In this document: positions 35,263 through 44,686 of the stretch, piece by piece
Layout: each line of letters opens with the position of its first letter
Position numbering within the stretch: position 1 is the stretch's first letter
Assembly (NCBI RefSeq): GCF_003097315.1
Contig: NZ_QDDL01000003.1
Coordinates: 62,001-126,000, forward strand
Direction: 5' to 3'
Source: Pelagibaculum spongiae
GTDB taxonomy: Bacteria > Pseudomonadota > Gammaproteobacteria > Enterobacterales > Pelagibaculaceae
Length of the DNA: 64,000 nucleotides
Made by a program: the position numbers and the translations under genes
The notes under the pieces: generated by a model
The model's input: only the letters and a program-made list of their open reading frames with translations
What the model was told of the DNA's origin: nothing
Database searches by the model: none

Positions 35263-36062
35263 TACTTGATCCGCTTCAGGCTATTCTTATTGAAATCTTT
35301 CTTTGACAAACCATTATCAAACTTAATATTGCTGATTTCCAGCACGGTACTTTTACCAGTTTGATGGTTTTGCATTTGCATTTCAGCTGGACGCCAAAAT
35401 TTATCTTTATACTGCTGATGCCCTTTAATAATGAGGGTTTTCAGCAAAGATTTTTTGCGGTCATAAAACTCAGTTTTCACTAAACGATATTCTGCTTGGT
35501 CCATCCAGACAGTTTGCCGGGTGTAACCTGAGTTTTTATCTTTAGGGAAGCGTTCCATTACATAACAAGTCCATTCGCCACAGGGCTCGTCACGTAAATA
35601 TTTATAATCGTATTTATCGACTTCCTGCGAACTCATATCTTCATAGGCAAACTCGCTACCCATAAACGGCCCGGTTTTATTACGAGAAGCGATCCGCTTG
35701 ACCCGCTTAACCGCTGGCAAATACAACCATTGATCGTCATCCCCTTCTTTATGGGAGAAAGTCAGTAAGGCGGTGCCTTTTACATCACGTGGTTGATTGA
35801 AAATAGTCAGGCTTTTATCACCATCGTCGGGTATTTCCAACGCCTTAACCTTGAGATAACGAATGCTTTCTTTACCTTGGGCATTTCGCAGCACCATTTT
35901 CATGTCCGACTGACTGTCGTTCCAGCCAGCAGCATGTTGGTCAGCAGCCACTGCAATTTGTAGCCCTTTCTCTTGGGGAGTTTCAGCCAGAACAACTTGA
36001 GAAGTCGTAACAGAGGTGACAATAGTTGCTGACATTAGCAGCAAAAACGCCTGTTTTTTCAT
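35262..36062 (-). CDS. Outer-membrane lipoprotein-sorting (LolA-like) protein
   Basis: 266 residues, periplasmic with signal peptide (KKQAFLLLMSATIVTSVTTS). The fold motif is that of the LolA-like family: MKMVLRNAQGKESIRYLKV, TALLTFSHKEGDDDQWLYLPAVKRVKRI, SRNKTGPFMGSEFAYEDM, YRLVKTEFYDRKKSLLKTL. Such proteins carry lipids or lipoproteins between membranes, usually with an MMPL/RND pump. The frame opens at TTG 36077 within the ribosome site; ATG 36062, nine bases after GGAG, is chosen. First gene of a two-gene operon with the barrel. Confidence 0.85.
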   Translation of the reverse strand: MKKQAFLLLMSATIVTSVTTSQVVLAETPQEKGLQIAVAADQHAAGWNDSQSDMKMVLRNAQGKESIRYLKVKALEIPDDGDKSLTIFNQPRDVKGTALLTFSHKEGDDDQWLYLPAVKRVKRIASRNKTGPFMGSEFAYEDMSSQEVDKYDYKYLRDEPCGEWTCYVMERFPKDKNSGYTRQTVWMDQAEYRLVKTEFYDRKKSLLKTLIIKGHQQYKDKFWRPAEMQMQNHQTGKSTVLEISNIKFDNGLSKKDFNKNSLKRIK

Positions 36063-36273
36063 TATTATTTTCTCCAACGGCCGCTGTAACGGCTTCTAAT
36101 CGGACCTGGATGGCTTCAGTAAAACCTGCAAGGTTTTATCAAACGAAGTGTTGCTAAATATCCCGCTTGCCACAGTCAGAGTCAAGATAATTTAATTCAC
36201 TTGTATTAAATCTTTGTTGATGGGTTTAATGATTTGAATCAACTGCGCAAAACTGCGGCTTTTCGATTATTAT

Positions 36274-36304
36274 CCTAAACAACCGGTCTTTTTCCGGTTT
36301 AGGA
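36274..36304 (+). promoter_or_regulatory. Hairpin covering the ribosome-site region of the DUF6763 gene
   Basis: AACCGG / CCGGTT with outer CCTA / TAGG pairs. The right arm runs into TAGGAGGT, the ribosome site nine bases before the ATG. Folding could mask it, suggesting translational control. Confidence 0.5.
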
Positions 36305-36312
36305 GGTATCAG

Positions 36313-36636
36313 ATGTCTTCCAACACTTCTCCGGTTCCCAGCATTGGTAACTGGTATCAAAACAAGCAAGATGGCAGTATTTTTGAAGTCGTCGCAGTCG
36401 ACGCTCGAGATGGCACCATCGAAATTCAATTCTTTAATGGCGATATCACAGAACTCGATGTGGAAAGCTGGGTGCAAATGCAGCTGAGTTACACAGCCGA
36501 ACCCAATGATACCAGCGGCGCATTAGAGCCGGACACCATGAATGATGACGCTGAATTCAATGGCGACGCGGTTAATTTGGTGCTCGACCAAGAGTTCAGG
36601 TCAACTGAGGGGTATCTGGATGACATGGATCTTTAA
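36313..36636 (+). CDS. DUF6763-like small acidic protein
   Basis: 107 residues, very acidic. The first 60 residues (IGNWYQNKQDGSIFEVVAVD, DGTIEIQFFNGDITELD, SWVQMQL) match the pattern I know as DUF6763, with a beta-barrel-like core. The C-terminal 45 residues are disordered and acidic. Function unknown. A perfect AGGAGGT ribosome site precedes the start, within reach of a hairpin. It stands alone and ends at a bidirectional terminator. Confidence 0.7.
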   Translation: MSSNTSPVPSIGNWYQNKQDGSIFEVVAVDARDGTIEIQFFNGDITELDVESWVQMQLSYTAEPNDTSGALEPDTMNDDAEFNGDAVNLVLDQEFRSTEGYLDDMDL

Positions 36637-36666
36637 CACACTTTCCATACCTCCTGATGATGGGTA

Positions 36667-36706
36667 AAAAAATGGCTGGCAACTTTAGGCTACCAGCCAT
36701 TTTTTG
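36667..36706. terminator. Bidirectional terminator between DUF6763 and dusA
   Basis: AAAAAATGGCTGG / CCAGCCATTTTTT arms with a 12-base loop give T tracts on both strands. Confidence 0.9.
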
Positions 36707-36718
36707 ATCGTTCGACAA

Positions 36719-37723
36719 TTAGCGAACGTGATCAAGTGCGTCCACTAACAGCTTGCCATTACTTTGTGGCAAATGTGCATTCTCACTAATCATCCGTCGC
36801 CATTTCCTAGCACCAGGAATGCCCTGAAACAGCCCTAACAAATGACGCGAAATATGCTTTAACTTGCCACCACGGGCTAAGTGCTGGTCGATGTAAGGCA
36901 ACATCTTTTCAATTATTTGTGCACGTGAATAGCCTTGATCTTCCCCGCCATAAATTTGTGAATCACATTGGGATAAAATCCACGGTGATTGATAAGCCGC
37001 CCGGCCAATCATGACACCGTCCAATGGACCAATAAATGGCTTAGCCTGCTCAAGATCTTGAATGCCGCCGTTAAGGATGATTTCCAGATGGGGGAAATCC
37101 TTTTTCAGCTGCAATACCGTATCGTACTTCAGCGGCGGAATATCTCGATTTTCCTTAGGCGACAAACCACCTAAAATGGCTTTTCTGCCGTGAACAATGA
37201 ATGTTTCACAGCCGCTTTCTGCCACCTTGCCAACAAAATCACACAACAGCTGATACGAATCTAAGTCATCGATACCAATACGATGCTTCACCGTCACATC
37301 AATATCGACCACATCACGCATGCTTTTAATGCAGTCAGAAACCAGCTGCGGCTTGGCCATTAAACAGGCACCAAAGGCACCGGACTGAACCCGATCACTG
37401 GGACAGCCAACATTGAGGTTAATTTCGTTATAACCCCAGGCTTCACCCAACTTGGCGCACTTGGCCAAATCTTGTGGATCACTGCCGCCCAACTGCAATG
37501 CGATTGGCTGCTCACACTCGCTAAAATCCAGATGACGTTGTTTGTCACCATAAATAATGGCGCCAGTGGTGACCATTTCGCTATATAACCAACAGTTCTT
37601 GCTCAACAGTCGTAAAAAATAACGATCATGTCGATCAGTCCAGTCGAGCATTGGAGCAACACTGATTAGCCGTTTTGGTAAACCATTGGCATAAAAGTAT
37701 TGTGAATTAACGTCTTGTTGCAT
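36719..37723 (-). CDS. dusA: tRNA-dihydrouridine(20/20a) synthase DusA
   Basis: DusA reduces uridine 20 and 20a in the tRNA D-loop using FMN and NADPH. The 334-residue TIM-barrel protein shows SVAPMLDWTDRHDRYFLRLLS, the catalytic NVGCPSDRVQSGAFGACLM with the active Cys, VKHRIGIDD and LNGGIQDLEQA. The frame extends to 37834, but ATG 37723 gives the family length and a ribosome site; it overlaps the end of the glutaredoxin gene by 17 bases. Last gene of the uup-glutaredoxin-dusA operon. Confidence 0.95.
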   Translation of the reverse strand: MQQDVNSQYFYANGLPKRLISVAPMLDWTDRHDRYFLRLLSKNCWLYSEMVTTGAIIYGDKQRHLDFSECEQPIALQLGGSDPQDLAKCAKLGEAWGYNEINLNVGCPSDRVQSGAFGACLMAKPQLVSDCIKSMRDVVDIDVTVKHRIGIDDLDSYQLLCDFVGKVAESGCETFIVHGRKAILGGLSPKENRDIPPLKYDTVLQLKKDFPHLEIILNGGIQDLEQAKPFIGPLDGVMIGRAAYQSPWILSQCDSQIYGGEDQGYSRAQIIEKMLPYIDQHLARGGKLKHISRHLLGLFQGIPGARKWRRMISENAHLPQSNGKLLVDALDHVR

Positions 37724-38015
37724 ACCGCTTAAACCAGTCAATAATTTCAGTAGATTCATAAAGCCAAATGACTTTTTCACTTTGTGAATCGGTAATTGCC
37801 AAACATGGCACTTGTTTCTTGCCACCACCGTCAATCAACTGCTGACGCACCGTTGGCCGGACAACATTCGCCAAGGTCACAGCAGACAGCTTGCCCTGCA
37901 ACCTTAGCCACAACATTGCCAAAAACACCTTGATACAAAAGGGGCAGCCAGCCGAATAGAATAATTTCAATTTCGGCGCTAGCTGGCGATGATTTAGAGA
38001 TTGTCTATCTCTCAC
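37707..38015 (-). CDS. Glutaredoxin-like protein
   Basis: 102 residues with a thioredoxin fold: KLKLFYSAGCPFCIKVFLAM carries the redox pair Cys24-x-x-Cys27, then KQVPCLAI with the cis-Pro, then WLYESTEIIDWF as in GST N-terminal and glutaredoxin domains. It probably reduces protein or glutathione disulfides in the cytosol. The start is GTG, three bases after the uup stop, with AAGGGAA as ribosome site inside the end of uup. The gene end overlaps dusA. Operon position suggests shared expression rather than shared function. Confidence 0.85.
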   Translation of the reverse strand: MRDRQSLNHRQLAPKLKLFYSAGCPFCIKVFLAMLWLRLQGKLSAVTLANVVRPTVRQQLIDGGGKKQVPCLAITDSQSEKVIWLYESTEIIDWFKRYATRR

Positions 38016-38018
38016 CGA

Positions 38019-39944
38019 TTAATTCCCTTGCAGTTCATTCTTGAGGCTTTCCAGTTCATCCCAACGCTCAAAGCAAACTTCCAGTTTTTTCTCAACCTGA
38101 GTTTGTTCTTCAATCACCGGGTCGGTTTTCTCACGGGGCTGTTTGAAAAATTCTACATCAGCCATTGCCGATTCAATTTCCGCCAAACGTTTTTCTAGTT
38201 GCTCCAGCTCTAATGGCAATTGTTCTAACTCACGCTGTTCTTTATAGCTGAGCTTTTTCTTGCCATTTTTAGCAACCGCCTTATTGGCCGGTGCAGCCAC
38301 TTGAGCCTGCTGCTTTTGCTGACGCTTTTCGGCATCGACTTTAGCTTGCTGACGAATCTGGGAAATGCGCAACCAATCTTGGTAGCCACCCATTACTTCA
38401 ACAATCTCACCTTCGCCTTCAAACACCAGCATGCTGGTGACCACGTTATCGAGGAACTGACGATCGTGACTGACCAGTAATAACGTGCCGGCAAATTCAC
38501 CTAACAATTCTTCCAACAATTCCAGAGTTTCGATATCTAGGTCGTTGGTTGGCTCATCCATTACTAGCAAGTTGGCTGGCTGGCTGAACAAACGCGCCAA
38601 CATCACCCGATTTCGCTCACCACCAGAAAGTGCTCGCACCGGTGTTCTGGCGCGCTCAGGAGTAAATAGGAAATCTTGCAGATAACTGATGATATGGCGG
38701 TCTTTTCCACCAATGGTAATCTGGTCGCGCCCTTGGGAAATATTATCGATCACCGATTTGTCTTCATTTAACAAATCACGCATCTGATCGAAATAAGCAA
38801 TCTCAAGCTTAGTGCCGAGGGCAATTTGCCCCAGCTTTGGCTCAAGCTTACCCAGCATTATTTTTAACAGGGTTGATTTACCAGCACCATTTGGCCCCAA
38901 TAAACCAATTCGATCACCGCGCTGAACCGTTAAATCAAAATCTTTGATTAAGGTTTTATCGCCATAACCATGACCAATACCTTGCAAGTCCATCACCAAC
39001 TTTCCAGACTTGTCTGCCTGGTCTAGTTTGATGTTGGCTTTGCCCACCCGGTGACGTCGATCAGAGTGTTCGTTGCGCATTTTCTTTAATGCACGAACCC
39101 GCCCTTCATTACGGGTGCGACGGGCCTTAATACCTTGTCTGATCCAGGTTTCTTCCAATGCCAATTTGCGGTCAAACTCGGCGTTTTGCATTGACTCTGC
39201 ATGCAGGGCATCTTCCTTACGTTCAATATAAGTCTGGTAGCCACATTCCCAACTAGTGAGATTGCCACGATCCAGATCGAGTACTCGATTAGCCATTTTC
39301 TGCAGCATTGCCCGGTCGTGACTGATCATAATGATCGCACCCGGATACTGGACGATTTGCTCTTCCAGCCAAACAATGGCTTCTAAATCCAAATGGTTGG
39401 TTGGCTCATCGAGTAATAATAAATCTGGCTCTGAAACCAAGGTGGCCGCTAAGGCTACCCGGCGACGCCAACCGCCCGACAGATTGGATACCAGCTGATC
39501 ACCATCTAACTGCAAACGAGTCAGCGTGCGCTCTATTTGCTGGTCAAAACCCCAGCCATCAACCGCTTCAATTTGATGTTGCAGCTCTTCCATTTCATCA
39601 AGTAGCTCTGGCTGCTCGGCAACTTGATCTACCAGCTGGTGATAACGGGACAACAATTTACCCGTTTCGGCCAAACCACCGGCGACCAAATCAAACACTC
39701 GAGAAGATTCATCCCACGGTGGATCTTGCTCAAGTCGTGCCACTCGCACGTTTTTGGTTAACCTTCGCTCCCCTTCTTCAGGCACAATTTCGCCTGCCAA
39801 CACTTTCAAAAGGGTCGACTTACCGCAACCATTTCGACCCACTAGCGCAATGCGCTCACCTGGTTCTATCGACAAGGTGACGTGGTCTAACAAAGGCTGC
39901 ATTCCGTAGCCAAGAAAAACCTTATCCAACGCCAAAAGTGGCAT
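38019..39944 (-). CDS. uup: ABC-F ATPase Uup
   Basis: Uup is a soluble ABC-F protein linked to ribosome function and DNA-transposon excision. The 641-residue protein has two nucleotide domains: Walker A GRNGCGKST and GPNGAGKST, signatures LSGGWRRR and LSGGERNR, and Walker B LLLLDEPTNHLD and LLVMDEPTNDLD. The linker has the Uup-type RQGIKARRTRNEGRVRALK. The C-terminal coiled coil (KKLSYKEQRELEQLPLELE onward) is the Uup-specific DNA-binding region. The longer frame (to 40016) is rejected for ATG 39944, which follows TTGGAG. First gene of its operon. Confidence 0.95.
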   Translation of the reverse strand: MPLLALDKVFLGYGMQPLLDHVTLSIEPGERIALVGRNGCGKSTLLKVLAGEIVPEEGERRLTKNVRVARLEQDPPWDESSRVFDLVAGGLAETGKLLSRYHQLVDQVAEQPELLDEMEELQHQIEAVDGWGFDQQIERTLTRLQLDGDQLVSNLSGGWRRRVALAATLVSEPDLLLLDEPTNHLDLEAIVWLEEQIVQYPGAIIMISHDRAMLQKMANRVLDLDRGNLTSWECGYQTYIERKEDALHAESMQNAEFDRKLALEETWIRQGIKARRTRNEGRVRALKKMRNEHSDRRHRVGKANIKLDQADKSGKLVMDLQGIGHGYGDKTLIKDFDLTVQRGDRIGLLGPNGAGKSTLLKIMLGKLEPKLGQIALGTKLEIAYFDQMRDLLNEDKSVIDNISQGRDQITIGGKDRHIISYLQDFLFTPERARTPVRALSGGERNRVMLARLFSQPANLLVMDEPTNDLDIETLELLEELLGEFAGTLLLVSHDRQFLDNVVTSMLVFEGEGEIVEVMGGYQDWLRISQIRQQAKVDAEKRQQKQQAQVAAPANKAVAKNGKKKLSYKEQRELEQLPLELEQLEKRLAEIESAMADVEFFKQPREKTDPVIEEQTQVEKKLEVCFERWDELESLKNELQGN

Positions 39945-40236
39945 GGGTAGAAACTCCAACAGAAAAAAATCTTGGCGATTATACCCAAATTCGACCAATT
40001 TTAACCTTACACCCATCCGACAATTGCAACTCCTTGATTTTTAATAAACTACAGTTTCGTTACCAACCCTGATTGACCTTTGAGCCACTACCTTTTATTT
40101 CAAAGGGTTAAAAAATACTCAAACTATCTACACCTAAAGTTAACCCGTCTGTTCTTTGTAATGATGAGAAGCGTGTTTGCCGGTTATACTTTTGCCACAG
40201 ATCAAATAAAGGCATGGACTGCCAGCCAGGGAAATT

Positions 40237-42171
40237 ATGCGACTCATTGTTCTGCTTGTTGCTTTCTTAATATCTTTTAATAGTTTTGCCGCCGAGTCGC
40301 AGCGCCAGTTATACACCAGAGCCGAATCTGCGCTTAAAAATGGCAACCTGAAACATTTCCGACAGATGCAAAAGCAACTAGACGATTACCCACTTGCTCC
40401 TTACCTAGAAATGAAAGCGATGCAACGGCGCTTTCGTATTAAAAACATCAAGCATTACCAGAAATTCATTCAGCGTTACCCCAACACCCCAATCGCCAGC
40501 AATATGAAAGGCTGGCTAAGGCGGCATTTGGCAAAAACCCATCAATGGGATTTAATCGTTAAGTATTTTAAAAACAGCAAAAATACTGAATACCAGTGCA
40601 TCTATTTAAATGCCCGCCTCAAGCGCAAAGAAGATCCAAACACTATTTGGCCAGATGTTATTCCGTTATGGATAACGCCTGAATCATTGCCAAAACAATG
40701 TGACCCGGTGCTAGCTGCATGGAAAAAAGCCAATCAACTTACTGATCAATTGTTATGGCAACGGCTAACCGCCAGTCTGATTAACAGCGAATATGCGCTA
40801 GCTGAATATTTGGTTAAAGATCAACCCACCGAAGCACGCAAAGCGATTAGCAGTTGGGTTAAGTTGTTTCGCTCACCACACCGCATTAACAAAAAGCGTC
40901 TGCCACAAGCGCTAGATTCTGAAATATCGCTAGCACTACAAGATGCGCTGTATAAAAAAGTCATTAAAAGAACCAAGCTGGATAAATTGCCGCTACAGCT
41001 GGATATGCTGCAGGAAAAATCGACCATTGAATGGACCGGTTTGCCAAAAGCATCTCGCGCAGTGGCGTTAAAACTGGCATTAGCCGGTGAGCCTGCCGCA
41101 GATGTCTGGTTAAAGCGTTCACTGGCACAAAAAGCTGACCCAGTAATTCAGGAATGGTATTTACGTTGGTTAATTGGCCAACAAGACTGGAATACTTTGG
41201 TCGATGTTTTAGCTGAATTACCTGAATCAATCAGCCAAACCACCCAATGGCGCTATTGGCATGCCAGAGCATTGGAAGCCAATGGCGCTGATTTAACCGC
41301 AAACGCTATCTATAAAGAAATTGCTAAAACCCGTAATTACTACGGTTTAATGGCTAGCTGGCAGCTCGATCAACCGGTTGCGGTTAGAACTGAGAATATC
41401 GAGCAAGATCCTCAGCTTTTACAACAACTGTCACAACTGCCTTTTGTAGAAAGAGCAAAGGAGTTCTTTTTACTCGGCCAGGTAAATAAAGCCCGTTTAG
41501 AGTGGAATGCTGGGGTTAGGCAATTACCCGATGACCAAGCGGTCGATGCCGCTCAGTTAGCAATTAGTTGGGGCTGGTATGATCGGGCTATTTTCTCAAT
41601 GCGATTGCCCGGCGCAAAAGACTATTCTGATCAATTAGACCTCAGATTCCCATTGGCTTGGCGTGAACCGGTTAAACAGCAATCGATTCGTTACGAGCTA
41701 CCACCGGCATTAATCTATGCCATTGCCCGACTTGAAAGTGATTTTATGTCAGATGCACGCTCTCCTGTCGGCGCGTATGGTTTAATGCAATTATTGCCAG
41801 GTACCGCAAAACAAGTCGCGCGCGGTTATGCAATTCCTTTATCCAATCGCCGCGATTTATTAAACCCGCAAACTAATATTCGTCTCGGCAGTGCTTACCT
41901 GCACCGCTTGTCGGAAAAATTCAGCCAGAATTACCCTTTAGCAATTGCCGCTTACAATGCTGGACCTAATCGAGTGCGTCGTTGGTTGCCAGACAGCCCG
42001 ATGGCACCAGACGTTTGGATTGAAACTATTCCTTACAAAGAAACCCGGAATTACGTTCAAAATTCATTGATTTACACTGCAATTTACCAACAGCATTTGG
42101 GCGGCCAACTCGATCCCCGAAAAATGCTCACTACCATTCAACCGCTACCACAAATTGCCAAGCTTCCCTGA
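40237..42171 (+). CDS. slt: Soluble lytic murein transglycosylase Slt
   Basis: Slt cleaves the MurNAc-GlcNAc bond of peptidoglycan, forming 1,6-anhydro ends; it is periplasmic. The 644-residue protein has a signal peptide (RLIVLLVAFLISFNSFA), a long superhelical U-shaped helical domain (about 20-460) and a C-terminal SLT domain with PPALIYAIARLESDF (catalytic Glu at about 500), SPVGAYGLMQLLPGTA and AIAAYNAGPNRVRRW. Full family length. AGGGAA precedes the start. It would supply the muropeptides that AmpG imports. Confidence 0.95.
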   Translation: MRLIVLLVAFLISFNSFAAESQRQLYTRAESALKNGNLKHFRQMQKQLDDYPLAPYLEMKAMQRRFRIKNIKHYQKFIQRYPNTPIASNMKGWLRRHLAKTHQWDLIVKYFKNSKNTEYQCIYLNARLKRKEDPNTIWPDVIPLWITPESLPKQCDPVLAAWKKANQLTDQLLWQRLTASLINSEYALAEYLVKDQPTEARKAISSWVKLFRSPHRINKKRLPQALDSEISLALQDALYKKVIKRTKLDKLPLQLDMLQEKSTIEWTGLPKASRAVALKLALAGEPAADVWLKRSLAQKADPVIQEWYLRWLIGQQDWNTLVDVLAELPESISQTTQWRYWHARALEANGADLTANAIYKEIAKTRNYYGLMASWQLDQPVAVRTENIEQDPQLLQQLSQLPFVERAKEFFLLGQVNKARLEWNAGVRQLPDDQAVDAAQLAISWGWYDRAIFSMRLPGAKDYSDQLDLRFPLAWREPVKQQSIRYELPPALIYAIARLESDFMSDARSPVGAYGLMQLLPGTAKQVARGYAIPLSNRRDLLNPQTNIRLGSAYLHRLSEKFSQNYPLAIAAYNAGPNRVRRWLPDSPMAPDVWIETIPYKETRNYVQNSLIYTAIYQQHLGGQLDPRKMLTTIQPLPQIAKLP

Positions 42172-42308
42172 TCTGTCATCTTGCAAGAACTGACAAAGAA
42201 TCATCAGTTATCATAAAATTTTAATTCTCCCCTTGCCGATCAGACAAGGGGCGATAACATAGAATCAAACTAATAAGAGCGGGAGGCGCAAAAGCGCAAA
42301 CCCACCCA

Positions 42309-44357
42309 ATGAAAAAATATTTACTGGTTATTGCTTTATTATTAGCAGCTTGTGGTGATGAAGCACGAGACTCGTTAGATGCTGCAAAACAAGCATCCAC
42401 CTTGGAAGCATTAGATTACTATCTCAATCGCTATCCAGAATCCCCTTATCTTGATGAAGCACTTCAGGCGCGTGAAGATGTTTTAGTAAAAGCTGCGCTC
42501 TTGAGTGCAGGTTATGCCGAAATCGTCTCATTCATTGAGCAATACCCTGAAAACAACAGCCAACAAATTCTGCAACGCACGCTAGATAAACGTCTATTTC
42601 AAAGCGCCACTGAAGAAAATGATCTTCAGGCGATGACTTTGTATTTGAAGTTTTTTCCTGAAAGCCGCCGCATTTCAATTGTCGATAAACTACGTGACAG
42701 CTTGCTTTATGATCAGGCACAAGCAGCTAATTCTTTGCAAAGCTACGATCAATATTTAACCGATTATCCCAACGGCCGCTATGCCGGCGATGCTAAAAAC
42801 CGCCGTGAAAATCGTTTATTCGAAAGCGCTTCGCAATCTAATAACAAGCGGTTATTGCAGCAGTATGCCAATCAATATCCCGATGGCCGTTTTGCAAACA
42901 ACGTAAAAAACATGCTGAGAAAACTCGGCAGATCTCGCCTTAAAGCACGCACTAATAATCAATACAAGCGCTGGCAGCCCAGAGAAGGCATTTTATTTAA
43001 TCAATGGATGCTCGAAGTAACCGCATTAGAAAAAATGAATAATCAGTTGTTGGTTTATATCAGCGGCGACCGTTCGAAAACCAAGGCCGATTGCCGAGTT
43101 AACTGGCGCTGGAAAGATCAACAGGGCAGAACCAGCAAACCAGTTGAACAGCTAGTGGCTTTAGGTAAATCCAACCAGTGGCGAATTTCGTTACAGGAAC
43201 TTCACCCTGATAGCAGCGCAATTCAAATTGAAGTCGCCAGTAAAAGCCTTCATTGCGGCGAAATTGGCCAGTGGAAATCAGCTGCTGCATTTAATTTGAA
43301 AAGTAAGCCTACTCGAAGCGGTGATATTACGCAGTGGTTAGAAAGTCAGTCTGTGCTCGGCACTGGCTATCCAAAACTGAGTTTGAAAGACATTCGAATT
43401 TCTGGTCAACAGTTGGCGTTAATGGCATTAAAATCACCAAACTCAGCCTGCCAATATCAACTTCGCTGGAAAGATGATCGAGGTAGAGCCTCACCATTTA
43501 TCAATGTTTCAAAAAACAACCAACGACTGAAAGCCCCACTACCTGGCAGCAATTCTCTCACACTGTCTTTTGAAATTAAAACCGGTAGTAGTTCATGTGG
43601 CCCTGAAGCGTCGATTATGACACCGGCTTTAGCATTGGCTGACTTGCCAAGTATTACTCCACTAGAGCAGCTAACTGCCAAACCATTAATTGATAAGCCA
43701 CAACTATTTGCTCAAGTCGAAGAAGTGGTGCTAAGTGGTCAACGCAGTTATTTGAAAACGCGCATCATTAATAAGTCAGGTGCTCGCTGTGAGTTAGATT
43801 GGCGAATTAATAATGATGTGCAGTCGTTGCCGCTATCGGCGCAAAACAAGCCGCAGGTTATCTGGCTAGATGGCGACCTTGGCAGCGATGCCGACAATAT
43901 GGTTGTGACCGTTTCTTCGCAAAATTGTGACGGACAACATCTTGGCACCACACCTGAATTACCACTCAATCAATTGGCCAGCACAATTTCAGCCAGCAAA
44001 TGGTTAAAAGATCAGCCGATTGTCGCCCAAGATCATTCTGCCAATTGGTTATTCAGAATTAACCAGTTGCGCATCGCAGGCAATAAATTGCGGCTACTGG
44101 GTTATTTGAAAGGGCTTGATAACACGCTGGCATCCGCTTGTGATTTCCAATGGCAGTGGCAAGATCAGGTTGGCAAGAAATCAGCCGTCAAGAGCAAGGC
44201 TTATCAAATGGATACCGAAGGCCGAACCCTAATGTTGCCGCTCGATATGCCCGCTAGCAATCAGCGAATCAAGCTGGCTGTTCGCAGTACATCCAATGCT
44301 TGCCAACCGACCAACCATTGGTTCTATAGTCCGTATTTAGAAGTTTCGGGGTTATAA
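42309..44357 (+). CDS. Large lipoprotein with helical repeats and four disulfide-type beta repeats
   Basis: 682 residues with a lipoprotein signal (VIALLLAAC15). Residues about 20-210 are TPR/YbgF-like helical repeats with YPESPYLDEA, YPNGRYAGDA and YPDGRFANN phrases. From about 230 to the end there are four related units of about 100-120 residues, each with a first Cys before a W-x-W-D/x-x-G pattern (CRVNWRWKDQQGR, CQYQLRWKDDRGR, CELDWRINND, CDFQWQWQDQVGK) and a second Cys later, probably one disulfide each. Family not recognised. Likely an outer-membrane periplasmic lipoprotein. Monocistronic, with a strong terminator. Confidence 0.75.
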   Translation: MKKYLLVIALLLAACGDEARDSLDAAKQASTLEALDYYLNRYPESPYLDEALQAREDVLVKAALLSAGYAEIVSFIEQYPENNSQQILQRTLDKRLFQSATEENDLQAMTLYLKFFPESRRISIVDKLRDSLLYDQAQAANSLQSYDQYLTDYPNGRYAGDAKNRRENRLFESASQSNNKRLLQQYANQYPDGRFANNVKNMLRKLGRSRLKARTNNQYKRWQPREGILFNQWMLEVTALEKMNNQLLVYISGDRSKTKADCRVNWRWKDQQGRTSKPVEQLVALGKSNQWRISLQELHPDSSAIQIEVASKSLHCGEIGQWKSAAAFNLKSKPTRSGDITQWLESQSVLGTGYPKLSLKDIRISGQQLALMALKSPNSACQYQLRWKDDRGRASPFINVSKNNQRLKAPLPGSNSLTLSFEIKTGSSSCGPEASIMTPALALADLPSITPLEQLTAKPLIDKPQLFAQVEEVVLSGQRSYLKTRIINKSGARCELDWRINNDVQSLPLSAQNKPQVIWLDGDLGSDADNMVVTVSSQNCDGQHLGTTPELPLNQLASTISASKWLKDQPIVAQDHSANWLFRINQLRIAGNKLRLLGYLKGLDNTLASACDFQWQWQDQVGKKSAVKSKAYQMDTEGRTLMLPLDMPASNQRIKLAVRSTSNACQPTNHWFYSPYLEVSGL

Positions 44358-44380
44358 ATTTAAGCGATGACACCCGACAA

Positions 44381-44418
44381 AAAAAGCCCCGCAGTGTTAA
44401 ACACACTGCGGGGCCTTT
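44381..44418. terminator. Strong terminator between convergent genes
   Basis: GCCCCGCAGTGT / ACACTGCGGGGC is a perfect 12-base stem with A tract before and T tract after. Confidence 0.92.
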
Positions 44419-44449
44419 TAATATTCTCAGACTGCCAACAGCTCAGTGG

Positions 44450-44686
44450 TTAAGTCAGAAATGCTATTAATTGCGGTAAAGTCACTGGCCAAGCTAACTC
44501 TTCGCCCGTCGGTTTTTGAATCACCGGAATACGAATGCCATAGCGTTCTTCCAGCTGATCGTCACCGCTAATTTCAACATGCTGCAGATGAATATCTAAT
44601 GATTGCTCAAATGCTGCTTGAGCCACCAATTGCTCCATTTGCTCGCATAGATGACAGCCGAGCGTGGTATACAACTTAATAATCAT
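44450..44686 (-). CDS. Glutaredoxin-fold DUF836 protein
   Basis: 78 residues starting IIKLYTTLGCHLCEQMEQL: a thioredoxin fold with a Cys11-x-x-Cys14 redox pair, then IRIPVIQKPTGEELAWP with the cis-Pro loop. This pattern is that of DUF836/glutaredoxin-family small proteins. The start overlaps the stop of the FimL-like gene by one base, so the two are coupled. The role is probably thiol exchange in the cytosol; the link to FimL is positional only. Confidence 0.82.
   Translation of the reverse strand: MIIKLYTTLGCHLCEQMEQLVAQAAFEQSLDIHLQHVEISGDDQLEERYGIRIPVIQKPTGEELAWPVTLPQLIAFLT

Noticed and set aside
39401-39880. 159-codon plus-strand frame
   Set aside because: Antisense shadow of the first ABC domain of uup.
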